Shown piece after piece: positions 12,162 through 28,497 of a DNA stretch of 64,000 bases. Under the pieces are notes generated by a model. It did not search any database, was not told the origin of the DNA, and saw only the letters and a list, made by a program, of their open reading frames with translations. Each line of letters starts with the position of its first letter. The first letter of the stretch is position 1. Position numbers and translations under genes: made by a program. Source of the stretch: Begonia masoniana (taxonomy: Eukaryota > Streptophyta > Magnoliopsida > Cucurbitales > Begoniaceae); assembly GCA_022432975.1 (NCBI GenBank), contig CM039504.1:3259459-3323458 (forward strand). Direction: 5' to 3'.

Positions 12162-14382
12162 TTAGGCGCACTTAGCCAAGTATGCATCCCATCCTTGAAG
12201 TCGATATTCTCGAGCCACCTCTGCCGGGTTGGCCGCCTTTATTATTCCACGTCCCACGATTATGATGTCACTACCTCTCTCGTATATGACCTGAAATTAC
12301 AAGTTGTAGGTAGCAATTCACATTGTGGACACACATCTAAATGTACCAATATGGGAGATTTACAACACTTACAGACTGTGGAGTGTTATATTGCTGACCA
12401 AGATCATCACCACCCTTAACCATTTGCACCCCAGGTGTTGCTTGAATAAATGCAGGGTTCAAAGGTTGCCCTGGCCATGAAGCAGGATTGACTGAGATAA
12501 AACCCATTACAAAATCTGAATGTTCTTCTGCGATCTTAACGGCTGCAGCTGTATAATCTCCAGTTGCGAGGTTACCAGCTGAGCTCATTTCAGCTAGTAG
12601 CAACAAGCCTCTGCCTCGAGGCAAGCCCTACAAATAATTCAACAAGCATTCAGATAAAAACTCGTTCGTTACATAGTTTATAAATCATCTCTGTGCATTT
12701 TTTTCTCCTCCTCGGCCTTTGACTTGATTGAAAACACTGAATAAATGTCTCAACATACCTTCAATTTTAACCCATTCACGATTCCAGGACCAGAGATTAT
12801 GTGTGCATTGACTATGTCAGCCCAATCCAATATATGAAAGATGCCACTAAGAACAACAAAACCTTACCTTTTATGAACAATTACTGAAAAAAAGAAAAGA
12901 AAATAGTACATAGAGAACAAAGGTGAGGCTCACCCTTCATATTGCATGGTCACTGTGTTACCAATGTCGGCAAACTTGCGATCTTCGAAGATTAAAAAGT
13001 TATGTTTCTCTGCAATCTTCAGTAGAGGGTGAAAAAAACGTAAGCTATGAACCCAAGTTCGATAAAACAATCACGAAGACACCATTAAACACATCACACT
13101 TCACATTTCCAATGAAAACAGAGTAGCTTAATTTTGAAACTACGGGGGCTGGTTTTCATTCATGGCAAAATTCAGAATACTGAGAAACATGACAAAATTG
13201 TTACAAGAAAAAAAAGGGAACTTAGGATCCAAGTATTATAGCACATATTGCACAAGACAAGAGGTAAAAATTTTATCAAACCTCGTCAAAGGTGGAAAAA
13301 ACCAATGAATTTACTAGACTAACAAGCTTACCGATCCAAGTTTCAAGCCAAAATCTGGGGTGAAATCAGGAAATATATCCACGTGAGTTTTCAATAAGCA
13401 TATCTCAGGGCCAACCTGTAGAACAGGAACAAAAAACAACTTTTAACGTCAATAACTGATATTCATAAACGTTTCTGGCTCTTGTCTAATAAACAAAAAG
13501 ATCATACCGAGGAGGAGAACATAGAAAACAATCAGCTGGAAGTTCAAAAATGTGGAAGATTCTCACCTTTTCAGCAATATCAAGCAGCTCTGCTGCAGTG
13601 TTAACATCTGCAGCCAAGCACAAATTGCTCTCCTTCTCCGCCATCACTTCGAAAAGCCTCTTCCCTGTTGGATTTTTCGAGAGCTTTGCTCTTTCCTCAA
13701 ACGAGAGAGCCTTAACTTTCATGGGTTTCTCCACCTTGGGCACTGCAATCTTCCGATTCTCCTCCAAGAACTTCATCACCATTCGTTCCGTCTCTTCCCC
13801 AACTTTCTCTTTCTCCTTCAAGATCCTCACCATTTCGCTCAGCTTAATCATTGAATGCAACTTAATCCCATTCTCTTCCAAATTCTCCCTCCCACCTTGC
13901 TCTCTATCAATCAGAACAACCGCGTCGCTCACCTTCAGCCCCGCAGCTCGCAATGGAGCGGCGGTCTCGAGAACAGAGGCACCGCTGGTTACCAAATCTT
14001 CGATGATCAAACACGACTGACCTACTTCAAAGTGACCTTCGATAGCCTTTGAAGTGCCGTAGTCCTTGATTTCCTTGCGGCGCATGAGCATGGGGATATG
14101 GTTGGACACGGAAACGCAGGTGGCGATAGGGAGGGCGGTGTAGGGGACACCACAGACGAGGTCGAAGGAGGTCGATGAAGAAAGGGAAGAGATGAGAGTG
14201 TTGGAAATTAGGGAGAGAAGGGAAGGGTAAGAGACGATGAGACGAAGATCGATGTAGATAGGGGAGGAGATGCCGGATTTGAGCTTAAAGTTTCCGAATT
14301 TGACGGCCGAAATTTCGTGAAGTTGCAGAATCAAAGACTCCATCGCTACTGCTGCTTCTGCTGGAGGTGGCGTAGATGCCAT
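12162..14382 (-). CDS. UMPS: Uridine 5'-monophosphate synthase (OPRT-OMPDC fusion)
   Basis: Six exons in transcript order: 13567-14382, 13332-13415, 12934-13016, 12759-12846, 12373-12627 and 12162-12290, joining in phase to 484 residues (close to the usual plant length). UMPS performs the last two steps of de novo pyrimidine synthesis: orotate plus PRPP to OMP, then decarboxylation to UMP. The N-terminal orotate phosphoribosyltransferase half has the PRPP loop [11 protein letters not shown] at about 126-136. The C-terminal OMP decarboxylase half has LLKTHVDIF (Lys281) and [11 protein letters not shown] with Asp312/Lys314/Asp317, the catalytic D-x-K-x-x-D pattern. The phosphate-binding [11 protein letters not shown] segment is near the end. 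The ATG at 14382 is preferred over an in-frame upstream ATG (14508) because a TATA box lies between them. No damage seen. Confidence 0.95.
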
Positions 14383-14426
14383 TCTCTCGGAAAGAAAGTG
14401 CTTTGCGAGGGTTGTGTAAGAACAAA

Positions 14427-14434
14427 TATTTATA
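14427..14434 (-). promoter_or_regulatory. TATA box of UMPS
   Basis: TATAAATA on the minus strand, 45-52 bp upstream of the UMPS ATG, implying a short 5' leader. It argues against translation from the in-frame ATG at 14508. Confidence 0.6.
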
Positions 14435-14513
14435 GTGCAATTAATAATATCTTGTTTTTTAGAATTTCTTAATACGCTTTGCCTTCGAATTTTACTACAC
14501 CATACCATAATTT

Positions 14514-15224
14514 AATTACACTAATTTATACGCGTCACGTGACGTAAAATTAAACCGTTCTATCCTAAATTTCAAGATTAATGTAACGAAGTAGAACCCG
14601 TAAATATAACTATAAGACGTACTTATGTTTGAGTCGAACGAAAAAATATCATTCGATTAGAGATTTAAAATGAATTGTTAAAATCTCGAATTAAGGAGCT
14701 ACCAACCTAGTATTGCATTTTAACCATGTGCATCTTGAGTGAAGTTCGCTCGTTTGCTCGTTTGACACCACTGTATGATCTCAAGTCTTGCTTCAATTAT
14801 CTCACACGTGCTTTGCGTTTAATTTTATACACTCATTTACAATCAATCGAGTTGTGATCCATGATGATTTTGCATCATTCACTTGGCCTATCGGGTCAAC
14901 TTGAATCCTAAAACGTTGATGTGGGTTAGAGTCGACTTGAGTGAGTTGGGCTGGCAATCCATTGGGTCGGGTGCACGTGGAACATACCCTTTAACATAAT
15001 GGAGGCCGTCCGTTTTAAATCGACTCCCCATTCTAGACAAAAAAATGCAGAACAGAAGATGATTGGAGAGTTGCAAGGGATTAAATTGTTATGTTATTAT
15101 AGTTGAACGTTTGATTTGTTAAGGTATTTTTAAAAAATAGGAAAAAGTTCAATTCATATCCTATTGCATGGAGTCATTTGTCATTTGGTAACGTTTTTTT
15201 TTTTTTTTTTTGCCCAATCAAACC
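14514..15224. other. Spacer upstream of UMPS
   Basis: AT-rich intergenic DNA with no coding homology found; a T16-T20 run lies near 15196. The first few hundred bases upstream of UMPS will include its promoter. Confidence 0.4.
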
Positions 15225-15653
15225 CTATCGTATAAGCCGTTTGCAATTCAAACATTTCCGTTCAATTTTTCTTTCAATTAACGTTAAATTTTCCAAATTA
15301 CCCCTCTCTTCCTTCTTCCCTAGCATGTTCTGTAATCGATCCACACAATTTACTAAGAGCAGTTCGTCTCCATCCAGGCTTAAATCTTCCACCCTAATTG
15401 TTTCCCATTCATGCGTGATAAAATTAAACTCAAAGGGCACATTGAATTCCCTGTAGTAGCTTCTCAATCGTCGGCCTGTCTCTTCGACTCTCTCTGTCGG
15501 TTGGAAACCTGGCTGAGGAAGCTCAATCCCGATTATACGAAGCTTCGGGGATCCACCGGAGCGACGGGATAGTTCTCGGCTAATTTTGCGATGGATTTGT
15601 TTGCTAAAATGTTCAATACTCTCTTGTAAGGATAAGTGCCGACGCAAGGACAA
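15225..15653 (-). pseudogene. GRAS-domain relic (SCL/PAT-type C-terminal SAW region fragment)
   Basis: A 142-codon open frame. From about 15560 down to 15320 it reads like the end of a GRAS protein of the SCL9/14/33 group: SPKLRIIGIELPQPGFQPTE, then RVEETGRRLRSYYREFNVPF, then WETIRVEDL and DELLLVNCVDRLQNMLGKK. GRAS proteins are nuclear transcription regulators several hundred residues long. Here the N-terminal LHR and VHIID motifs are absent, as are the terminal SAW residues, and both flanks of the fragment are unrelated. It is best read as a dispersed fragment of a GRAS gene; expression cannot be judged. Confidence 0.75.
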
Positions 15654-15885
15654 GGGTTCAAATGACTTTTACTCTGATACTTTTAATGAATGAGGTTTCC
15701 GCGTCACTTCCACTGTCATTTCAACACGTGGGTGTCCCACACAAACAGCCAAGTGAACCTTTTTCTTTGAAAGGTCGACCAAAAGCATCTCCACCCCACA
15801 CACCAGTTGGTGGATTCCACGCACTCGTCAACTTTTTTCTTTTTTAATTTTATTTTTTCTAATTATAAGATAATTATAATATAAA

Positions 15886-16534
15886 GGGTAAAATGTAATT
15901 TGACCCCTACAACTAGATGAAATGGACAATTTACACCATAAATTTGGGTAATGTGCAATTTGGCTCCTACAACTAGGTGAAATGAGCAATTTACACCGTA
16001 AACTTGAATAATAGATAAGAACAACCTTAATATATTGATAATGGACAATATGACCCTTACCGTCATATTTTTCATCAAAAAGTAATATTTTTTCACTTGT
16101 TCATTTTTTTTTTCCGAAATGCCCCTCACTGGACCGAACCGAACCGGACCGGTTAGACTAATTGTACTTTGATTTTTTATTTTATTTTTTAATTCTATTC
16201 ATCTGTCTTCTTTTTTTTGATAAATAGGATTTAAAAAAAATAAATAAATAAGAGTGGAATTAGCTGAACCGGTCTGGTCCGGTTCGGTCCAGTGAGGGGC
16301 ATTTCAAAAAAAAAAAAGAATAAGTGAAAAAATGTTATTTTTTGATAGAAAATATGACGGTAAGGGCCATATTACCCATTATCAATACATTAAGGTTGTT
16401 CTTGCCTATTATTCAAGTTTAGGGTGTAAATTGCTAATTTCACCTAGTTGTAGGGGTCAAATTGCACTTTACCTAAGTTTACGGTATAAATTGCTCATTT
16501 CACCTAGTTGTAAGGATCAAATTGCACTTTATCC
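15886..16534. mobile_element. Fold-back Mutator-like MITE
   Basis: A 649-bp element made of two inverted arms of about 270 bp around a roughly 110-bp AT-rich centre. Left arm starts GGGTAAAATG and right arm ends CACTTTATCC. It is flanked by perfect 9-bp direct repeats TAATATAAA (15877-15885 and 16535-16543), the size made by Mutator-like transposases. Inside each arm a ~55-bp motif containing CAATTT...CCTACAACTAG is repeated. No transposase is present. The element should form a long hairpin in RNA or single-stranded DNA. Confidence 0.85.
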
Positions 16535-16543
16535 TAATATAAA

Positions 16544-17343
16544 TATCCAAAATATATTGTAATATAATTGAAGAATAAGTAGAAGGGAAGGTGCAGTGCA
16601 CGAGCTAGACACGCGCGTGATCACCTATACAAAGCCCGCATGATTCGATCTTTTCCCCCACAACTGGACTTCCATTTGTGGCGCTCACATCCAAATTATT
16701 GCACTCACAAATCATATTATTTTCTAATAAATTGTTTATTTGCTGAATCTGGGAATCATTTCCATTTCATTTTCCTTTGTTTTTTGATTTTCCTTTTTCC
16801 GTGTCAGCTTCCCAGAAACACGTCGATTTTGTTTTTTTCTCTGGATTATCCATTTAATCCTCATTTTCCATTGCCGTCGTAGCCATTTTTGCCTTCAATC
16901 CATTGCCAGCATTCTTTCTTTGTTCTATAGTAAGAGCCCTTTTTCTTTTTATATTTATAGAAACCTTGTTTGTTATCTGTTAATCGGTTTAAGATTGTTT
17001 GTTCATAACAGCAATGCGTTCAATTTTTTCATTGTGTCTTCTTTTTTTCCTTCTTTTTCCCCTTTTCGGGTTCGCTCAGGTTTGATTCAGGAGAATAAGC
17101 TGAGAGAATTCTCAATTTTCGTGGGTTTCATTTTTTTTTTCCAAAAATTCTTGGAGGCGTTTCAATCTGTAAGGCCTCTCATGTTTTTTTTTTTTTGGAT
17201 TTGCTGTTAGTTTTGTGGGTTTTAATTTCTTATTTTTCATACCCTTTACACTTTGATGTAGCGGGGAGCTCTTAGAAACGACTGTTCTTCGAGGAGAATA
17301 GCACTGTTTGATTGATTTGAGTCTTGCTTACACGAGGCCGGAG
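16544..17343 (+). promoter_or_regulatory. Promoter and 5' leader of AGD11
   Basis: T-rich sequence leading to the AGD11 ATG at 17344. A leader intron is possible, with an acceptor near the run before GCGGGGAGCTC (about 17261). The open frames at 16640-17210 are F/S-rich products of this T-rich DNA and are not supported as genes. Confidence 0.45.
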
Positions 17344-21920
<4,577 letters not shown>

Positions 21921-22812
21921 CCGGGCCGGCTTTGGGGTGAGCAAATTCGACCTAAAAAGAGATTCTGCAAGGCATTTTGATTGAAATCTTTAGGATCTAT
22001 ACATGCATGTACATTTTTCGAAACAAGAGTTCGATTGAAACCTCCATGGATAGCTATAATCTCAGTGAAATGAATAGAGAATTCAAATGCATCAACTGGT
22101 CAATCTTCTTCTTTCTTCAAGGCTAAACTATAGCTAATACTCATAATCTAAATCAAACCTCCTCCAAAATCAGACTAACTACATTAATACACAAACAGAA
22201 GATCACCATAACCGGCAACGAAAGTAAGGAGCCGTAACTCCAAATATTAGCATTGCACAAACTCGGAAAGCGCTAAAAAAGAAACTCGAAGTAGCTATAA
22301 AGAAGTATTCAAGACATAGATCAACGTGATTGATAAAGATGAGCTACTGGAAGCATAGACAAATTGAGCTTTGTATTTCTTCTGTCCATAATATAGAACA
22401 ATTTAAGCTGTGAGCCATCATCAACAATCCCATCCGATCGCCACCACAATAACACAAACCCATTTCATTAAAACACATATTCTGCAACATATGCAGTTCT
22501 GTCTGGGTAAACAACACTAAATATTTACATTCTCTAGGTGTAGAAACACTCTTCCCAGAATCAAATGACATAGAATGGAAAAAGTCTGAACTTCGCATTT
22601 TGATAACATATAGTATTATCCAAAATGCTGTTCATAGAGCAGATGAACTTCAGCTCCCTATTGACAAACGTTTGACCCGACACCATGAACATAACGTGTT
22701 CAAAATTCCAAACATTAAAGGTACACCCACACAAAGACACTTAATAGAAAAAACCATCTTCAGTGAATTCTAAATAAGCACATTTTTGAGCAATTTGAGG
22801 CTGGAAGAGACA
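21921..22812. other. Convergent 3' flanks of AGD11 and the glutaredoxin-like gene
   Basis: Probably the 3' UTR of AGD11 (to about 22100) and that of the minus-strand glutaredoxin-like gene. No coding homology recognised in any frame. Confidence 0.45.
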
Positions 22813-23647
22813 CTATGAACAGCAATCGGGGCATCTAATCAAGCCATTTTCGTTACATTCTGCGCACCTTCTCTGTACCCCTTCGTCTTCGTCGAACACC
22901 TTCCTACTCCCGCTGCAATTCATGCATGGGATGAACCTCACGTCTCCGCAGCTATTACACACAAATCCAGGTTCTTTAACAGGAAATCCTTTGAGAATGT
23001 TAGCCAATTCCCCCAATTCAAAGAGCAGCTTGATAGTTTCGGCCCCTCCTACGTATTTCCCCCTGATAAACACTTGTGGCAGACTCACATTCTTCTCCTT
23101 CATCACATTCTGCAACTCTTTCTTGTATGCAATGTCCATTGAAACGTCCCGCTCAGTCGACCCAGACCCTAAATCCCCGGAATATCATCCTCACCGCGTA
23201 GCAATCCTCGTATGTCCTTCTGATTCCCCGTAAACTGGTTAAATATACAACGATTTTCTCTTCTGTGCCGAGTAATCGGATGGAGGGGACTCGAGAATCG
23301 GAACAGATTGATTTCGTGGGTTTTAGTTTGCTTTGCGATTGGGACAGCGATTCAGCAACCGCCAAAGTTGGGGATTTCGCGGTTTCGAATAAATTGCAGA
23401 GCTGCTTTACCTTCCCTTTGAGCGAATTGCTAGCGGACCACATAGAATCCAACGGATTGTAGAATTTCTTCACGGAATCGGTGCGGACGAGCGGTGACTG
23501 AAGGACAGGTTTCCGGTTGAAATCAATAGAGGAGTGAAGAGTAAGAGATCGATTGAAGAAAGAAGAAGCCTTGGTTTTGCGATTAGAATCCAAACTTTTC
23601 TCTAACTCCGCCATCGATACCCGATAATCAGCTCCAAAACGATTCAA
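22813..23647 (-). CDS. Glutaredoxin-domain protein, At5g39865-like (one-base frameshift)
   Basis: An intronless gene on the minus strand. The ATG is at 23614 (MAELEKS), or 23647 with the upstream in-frame option. The first frame ends at a TGA just after RGFRVWVD; the second frame, from that point, runs to the stop at 22813. An extra base at about 23155 accounts for the shift. In the family the text continues VDERDVSMD across this point. Domains: a low-complexity N-terminus, a glutaredoxin-like fold (KIVVYLTSLRGIRRTYEDC, then LPQVFIRGKYVGGAETIKLL), and a C-terminal block with four CxxC pairs (CNSC, CMNC, CAEC, CPDC) resembling a zinc-binding DnaJ-type finger. The usual CPYC/CCMC active-site pair is replaced by GIRRTYEDC, as is normal for this subgroup. 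The function of the subgroup is not established. Confidence 0.85.
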
Positions 23648-23805
23648 AATTTTCCAATCAGAACCCGAACAAGAAGATCAACGCCGCCCGATCGTTGAAA
23701 TCAAGAACCAAAAAAAAAAAAGGTCAAAGGGTAGGAGGAGGAGGAGAAGATGGTAAAGGTGAAACCCGGCGGAGAAACAAGAAAGGAGAGGGCGGTGGTG
23801 GGCGG

Positions 23806-24603
23806 AGAAAGGGAGGAGGAAAAAGCGAAAGGTAAAAAGAAAGGTTGGAAATGGTCGGGAACGTAGGGTGGGGAATGGGCCAATGGGGGAAGAAGGAAGG
23901 AAGGAAAGTCGTAGCTGAAAAGGAAAGAAAAGTTGGGAAGGAGGATATAGTCTGTTACAGAAGAGAGAGAAAATAGGGGAATCTTAGAGAGAGAGAGAGA
24001 ACAAAGCAAAGAAGCTCTTTCCGTTGGATGATCTGATGTAAGAGAGAGAAGGTGGGTTTTTTGAAAGAAAGACGCGGTCAGTGGGATTGTTTTTGAATTC
24101 TCACATGTTGTTGTTTTGTTTGGTGCCCGGTCTGCTTTCAACACATTTCAACGCCCCCACCGCCCCCAACTCACCTTTTTCCTTTTTTTTTTAAATTAAT
24201 TTACAGAAAGGGAGGAGGAAAAAGCGAAAGGCAAAAAGAAAGGTTGGAAATGGTCGGGAACGTAGGGTGGGGAATGGGCCAATGGGGGAAGAAGGAAGGA
24301 AGGAAAGTCGTAGCTGAAAATGAAAGAAAAGTTGGGAAGGAGGATATAGTCTGTTACAGAAGAGAGAGAAAATAGGGGAATCTTAGAGAGAGAGAGAGAA
24401 CAAAGCAAAGCTCTTTCCGTTGGATGATCTGATGTAAGAGAGAGAAGGTAGGTTTTTTGAAAGAAAGACGCGGTCAGTGGGATTGTTTTTGAATTCTCAC
24501 ATGTTGCTGTTTTGTTTGGTGCCCGGTCTGCTTTCAACACATTTCAACGCCCCCACCGCCCCCAACTCACCTTTTTCCTTCTTTTTTTTTTTAAATTTAA
24601 TTT
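23806..24603. repeat. 399-bp tandem duplication upstream of the glutaredoxin-like gene
   Basis: Copy 1 is 23806-24204 and copy 2 24205 to about 24603, offset 399 bp and nearly identical: a few substitutions plus small indels in A/T runs and at AAGAAGC. The unit holds a purine-rich, GA-rich stretch, a conserved gap with GTTTTTGAATTCTCACATG, and ends in a T-run plus AATTTACA. It lies in the promoter or 5' leader of the minus-strand gene, so that gene may carry a doubled regulatory region. Frames of 147 and 114 codons on the minus strand are shadows of this duplication. Confidence 0.92.
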
Positions 24604-25522
24604 ACACAATTTCAAACTTTTTATCTTATTTTACCAAATTAAAATGTTGTCACATCATATCAAAATGTAGCATGTGCTACCATTAAAATCCTTTGTCTCG
24701 TCCACCCGGTTATGTTTTTTTCACAAAGACTCAAAATTTACCGCAAAAGATGTTTTTCTGACTAACGATGAAAAATTGCTCGTGCTGTCAGTAGTCTATC
24801 AACTCTGAAATCAAAGATTATGGTACACTTTAGATGACAACATTCAATGAGTGTTTATGGGCTCCTTTATTCTTTGACGTGGGCCAGAAATCAAACTTTA
24901 ACTAAATTCAATCTGACATTTCTCAATGCATGAAATCACTGCAACAGTCAATGTAGTTGACACTGTTCATTTAATGAAAAAAAAGAAGAGATTTTGTTAA
25001 TTTATATGAACAAATTCCAGAAAGAGTAGAAAAGACAGCTGTGTTTACTATAAAGATTAGATTTTTGGTCATGCCTTGTCAGTAGTTATCAGGTAGGATG
25101 ACCCTTTCACCAAACTTGAATTTTTATGTCTAATTTTTAAGCATGTGTCTTGCTTAATTAGGGGGAGGTCATACGCTAAATAAACCCTTTAATCTAATCC
25201 ACCAACTAAAGTAGTTTTTTCGAACATATTCGTTCGTTCAAATTCAGCGACAACTATCTCAAAAACTAAATCAGAATGATCAATAAAATCAACAACTCAG
25301 CCTATATCATGTACGAATCAAAGCATCTACATTGATCAGAAAAAGGAACTGCATAAACGATAATAGTATGAGCCACTCTTACTTATCTTAAACTCAACCT
25401 TTCTTCACCAGCAATTTCTACTCACTTTCAGACGACTCAAAAGATTGCTCATCACAAGTTTTAGCCTCAAATTTGTGACATACCAGAAGGGAAAAGTACC
25501 CAACAGATTACTATTTCACCAC
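24604..25522. other. Spacer between the glutaredoxin-like gene and COA5
   Basis: AT-rich intergenic DNA. The part near 25500 is probably COA5 3' UTR. No gene or repeat with ends was found. Confidence 0.4.
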
Positions 25523-26401
25523 TTAGTACCCCTTGTTACCGCGTATCCTAGTTCTCATGTCAACCTGAAATATAAGAGTTGTCGATGAATTAACAAATCC
25601 AGATATCCTCTATCTCAGGGAATTAGAAAATGTATAAGAAGAAACGAAATTCAATTTATTAATTAAGGTGAAAAAAAAAAACTGATCATCTAACGAAACA
25701 TTTGACTGTTAATGGAGGTAACTAAACAAGTAGTGCATCAAAGTAATGCACACTTTGTAATATTTACAACACAATCTTCCATCAGTAACAATATATTAAA
25801 TAAAACAATCATTGATTATCGTTTATTACATAATTCATAAATAGCATTGATGCTACCAACCGGAAAACACTTCAAAATTTGTAGAGGTTTTACAAAAGTT
25901 GTCCAAATTATCGTTTTTTTATTCTCGTAGGAAAAAAAAAGTGTTATATGGCTCATAAGAGCCTGTTCTTGGCCCACGATATCATCTGATGATACAAAAA
26001 ACATAAGAAATCACAAAGTAAAGGTTTTATCAAATTGTATCACCAAATTAATATTTCACAACTGTTCTAAGTGATCGCCATATAAGAGACCCACTTCATG
26101 GGCAGATGAGCAAAATAAAATCAAGGAAGAAAATTTATCATGCCTGGCCTCTTTTGCAATTGAAATATGTTTCCCTTAGTCCCACACATTCACTTGATAT
26201 TGATGGGCTCTTCTCTCCAGCACACTCACGATATGAACGATTCTCAACCTGCAATTATGAAGAACCAGTTCAAACACTTTATAAAGTAATGAAGAACTTA
26301 TTTCAGAAATTATAAATGAAGAACTAAAAGACCTTAATGCAATCAGATTCACTGAGACACTTGACCAGTTCCATTGCAAGCCCCTTGCAAGACTTCGACA
26401 T
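25523..26401 (-). CDS. COA5: Cytochrome c oxidase assembly factor 5 (PET191 homologue)
   Basis: A 71-residue protein from three short exons: 26333-26401 (MSKSCKGLAMELVKCLSESD...), 26144-26248 (VENRSYRECAGEKS...NCKRGQ) and 25523-25564 (VDMRTRIRGNKGY, stop). COA5/PET191 is a small twin-CX9C protein of the mitochondrial intermembrane space needed for assembly of complex IV. Both CX9C pairs are visible: Cys5-Cys15 and the pair in CVGLRETYFNC. Exons join in phase 0 and the length fits the family. The exon 2 donor is GC (CAG|GCATGA) rather than GT; no GT nearby keeps the conserved GQ-VDMR junction. Upstream leader exon(s) may reach about 27720. The gene is too short and split to appear as a long open frame. 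Confidence 0.93.
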
Positions 26402-27720
26402 TTTTCCAAAAAAACCAAAAAAAATCCTTCTTCAAGCTTTTTGCTCTTCGTGATTCCCTTAAACTTCGCTTGGTAGACGACAAGCGTTATGGGTTATCGT
26501 GTCTTCTGATTGTACACATAGGCTCTGCCGCAAAAGAAGCATGCCATTAGCAGCCTAGGAGACCAAAATTTAGTTTAGGTCACAAGGATATGCACAAGTT
26601 TGTAGATATTTTACTCCATGAACTAATAAAAAACCATAAATATCAGTTTAGACTTCGTGAGCTGTTTCTTTCCAGCATAATATTTGTATTTACCCTCATT
26701 CACATTGATTTCATACATGACTTTGTTCAAATATACTTGCAGAAAAAGCGAAGATACTTAGCAAGGGAGAAAATATAACATGAAGGCAAACATGAACACT
26801 TAGTGTTTGTGAACGTGAGCTTTTGCATGTGCTGAGAGAGAGGGATGGGAGGCAGAATGAAAAAATCAGTTTATGGGTCACTTATGAACTCCATAGCAGG
26901 AAAAATGGGCAAACTAGCAAAGTTAACACACCTTTAGATATGGTACAAAACCTAAAACTGTATCAAATCATTCACGCACTCTCCAATGCAATGTCAGAGA
27001 CTCGACGTGAAGAAAGTGATATGTATAGTTTCTTAGTTCAATAAAAAATCCAAAATTCTTGAACTGTGTCCTGAATCGTTATTAGTTTGGTGATATTTAG
27101 AAAGTCTACAACAGAAAGAAAGTGTTAACATAAACGTGTTCAGAGAATGTCATTAATCAGCTCCATTTTCATTACATATTCCTGATTCTAATGAAAATTC
27201 AATGTCCTGGTTCTGGCAGCCAAGACATTTTGAATTAACTATAACAAAATGAATCATGAAGACAAAAATGAAATAATCTCCACCCACCCCTCTTCTTCAA
27301 TATATTCCACTAAAAGGAAGTCAGGACGGGATCTAATTTACGTTCCAAACCATCCATAAAACATCTCACATTTCCAGAATGTTGTTTCACCCCCTAAATT
27401 TCCACGAAAGCAAAACACAGCCAGGCAGCAAAGTGACTAGAGAGAAAATCGGATTCCGAACAAAAGCAATAAGCAGCCCAATTGAGACTTTTCAAATACT
27501 GAGAGTTCTCCATTCACATTAAAATGAATAAGGGAATAAATGCGAAAAATGAGAAAGAAAAAACAGTAAATAAAGAGAAGAAGAAGAAAAAGAGAAGCCC
27601 AGCAAAGCATTGAACCAGGAAGTAGAAATACAGCAGATCGCAGAGTTTAGAACCGAAATCGCCACCGAGTCGGCTGCTTCGCTCTCCTTGCTCTGTCTTC
27701 GTCGCACCCGCGAATCGGAT
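26402..27720 (-). promoter_or_regulatory. 5' leader region of COA5
   Basis: Minus-strand sequence above the COA5 ATG. A likely first non-coding exon lies at about 27590-27720 (GC-richer, reading GCGGGTGCGACGAAG on the minus strand) and another UTR part just before the ATG, with AT-rich intron-like DNA between. No conserved protein is encoded. Confidence 0.35.
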
Positions 27721-28497
27721 TAACCGGCAAAAGAGGGAAAAAGAGTCCCTACTTAAAGTTAACGCTAAACTTTCTTACCGTGTATTTTCGTAATTTCCTA
27801 TTTGTTTTAATTTATTATATTATATTAATTATACTCATAATATTTAACACCTAAATCATATAGCAGGATTACATAATAAACGTATTATTATTCTTAAATT
27901 TGTGTTGTTGTCATTATTGGAGTAGAGATTACTAACACCTCGACAATACTTATTGTCGCATATGTCCAATTATTTTCATAATTTTAATCATATTCATCAC
28001 GTGTTTTAATATTATTTGTTGTCCCATAATGAAAAATTAAAAGTGAAAGGTCGCGTATAAATATTGAGGGGATTCCTTCAATTCTTGAACTGAATGAGTT
28101 CTACCCCTCGTATTATATCATTATTTATTATCATATATTTAACGTAACTGTATAACGATTTAATAGTTAATATTATATCACGTAATCAACTAGCATGGTT
28201 TTTTTTTTTAATTTAAAAATGAGAACATGAAAAAATGAAATGAGAATCCACGATAATTTGTAGTAAATATTATTATTATTTATTTTATTAATTATATGAA
28301 TGATATAATCGACTACGTCGTCGTCGTCGACGCATATACTAATTAATTTGTAACACGAGTAACTTTATTTTAAAGCAAGGAAGCAATGTCGTTGCAATGT
28401 CGCAAAACATGTATACATTAAAGCGAAAACAAAAATAGAACTAACTATTTTTATGATGTAAAAAAGGAAAAGACAAAACTACCCCCACCGAAGCATC
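27721..28497. other. Spacer between COA5 and the response regulator
   Basis: Very AT-rich intergenic DNA, with a TCG-rich patch at 28316-28332 (GTCGTCGTCGTCGACG). No gene seen. Confidence 0.4.

Noticed and set aside
13486..14508. UMPS start at the upstream ATG 14508
   Set aside because: A TATA box lies between it and the conserved start at 14382, and the extra 42 residues do not match the family.
15385..15560. Complete GRAS gene
   Set aside because: Only the C-terminal domain portion is present; no LHRI, VHIID or PFYRE blocks are nearby on the minus strand.
23701..24540. Minus-strand frames of 147 and 114 codons with the same sequence
   Set aside because: They are low-complexity shadows of the 399-bp tandem duplication in the promoter region.
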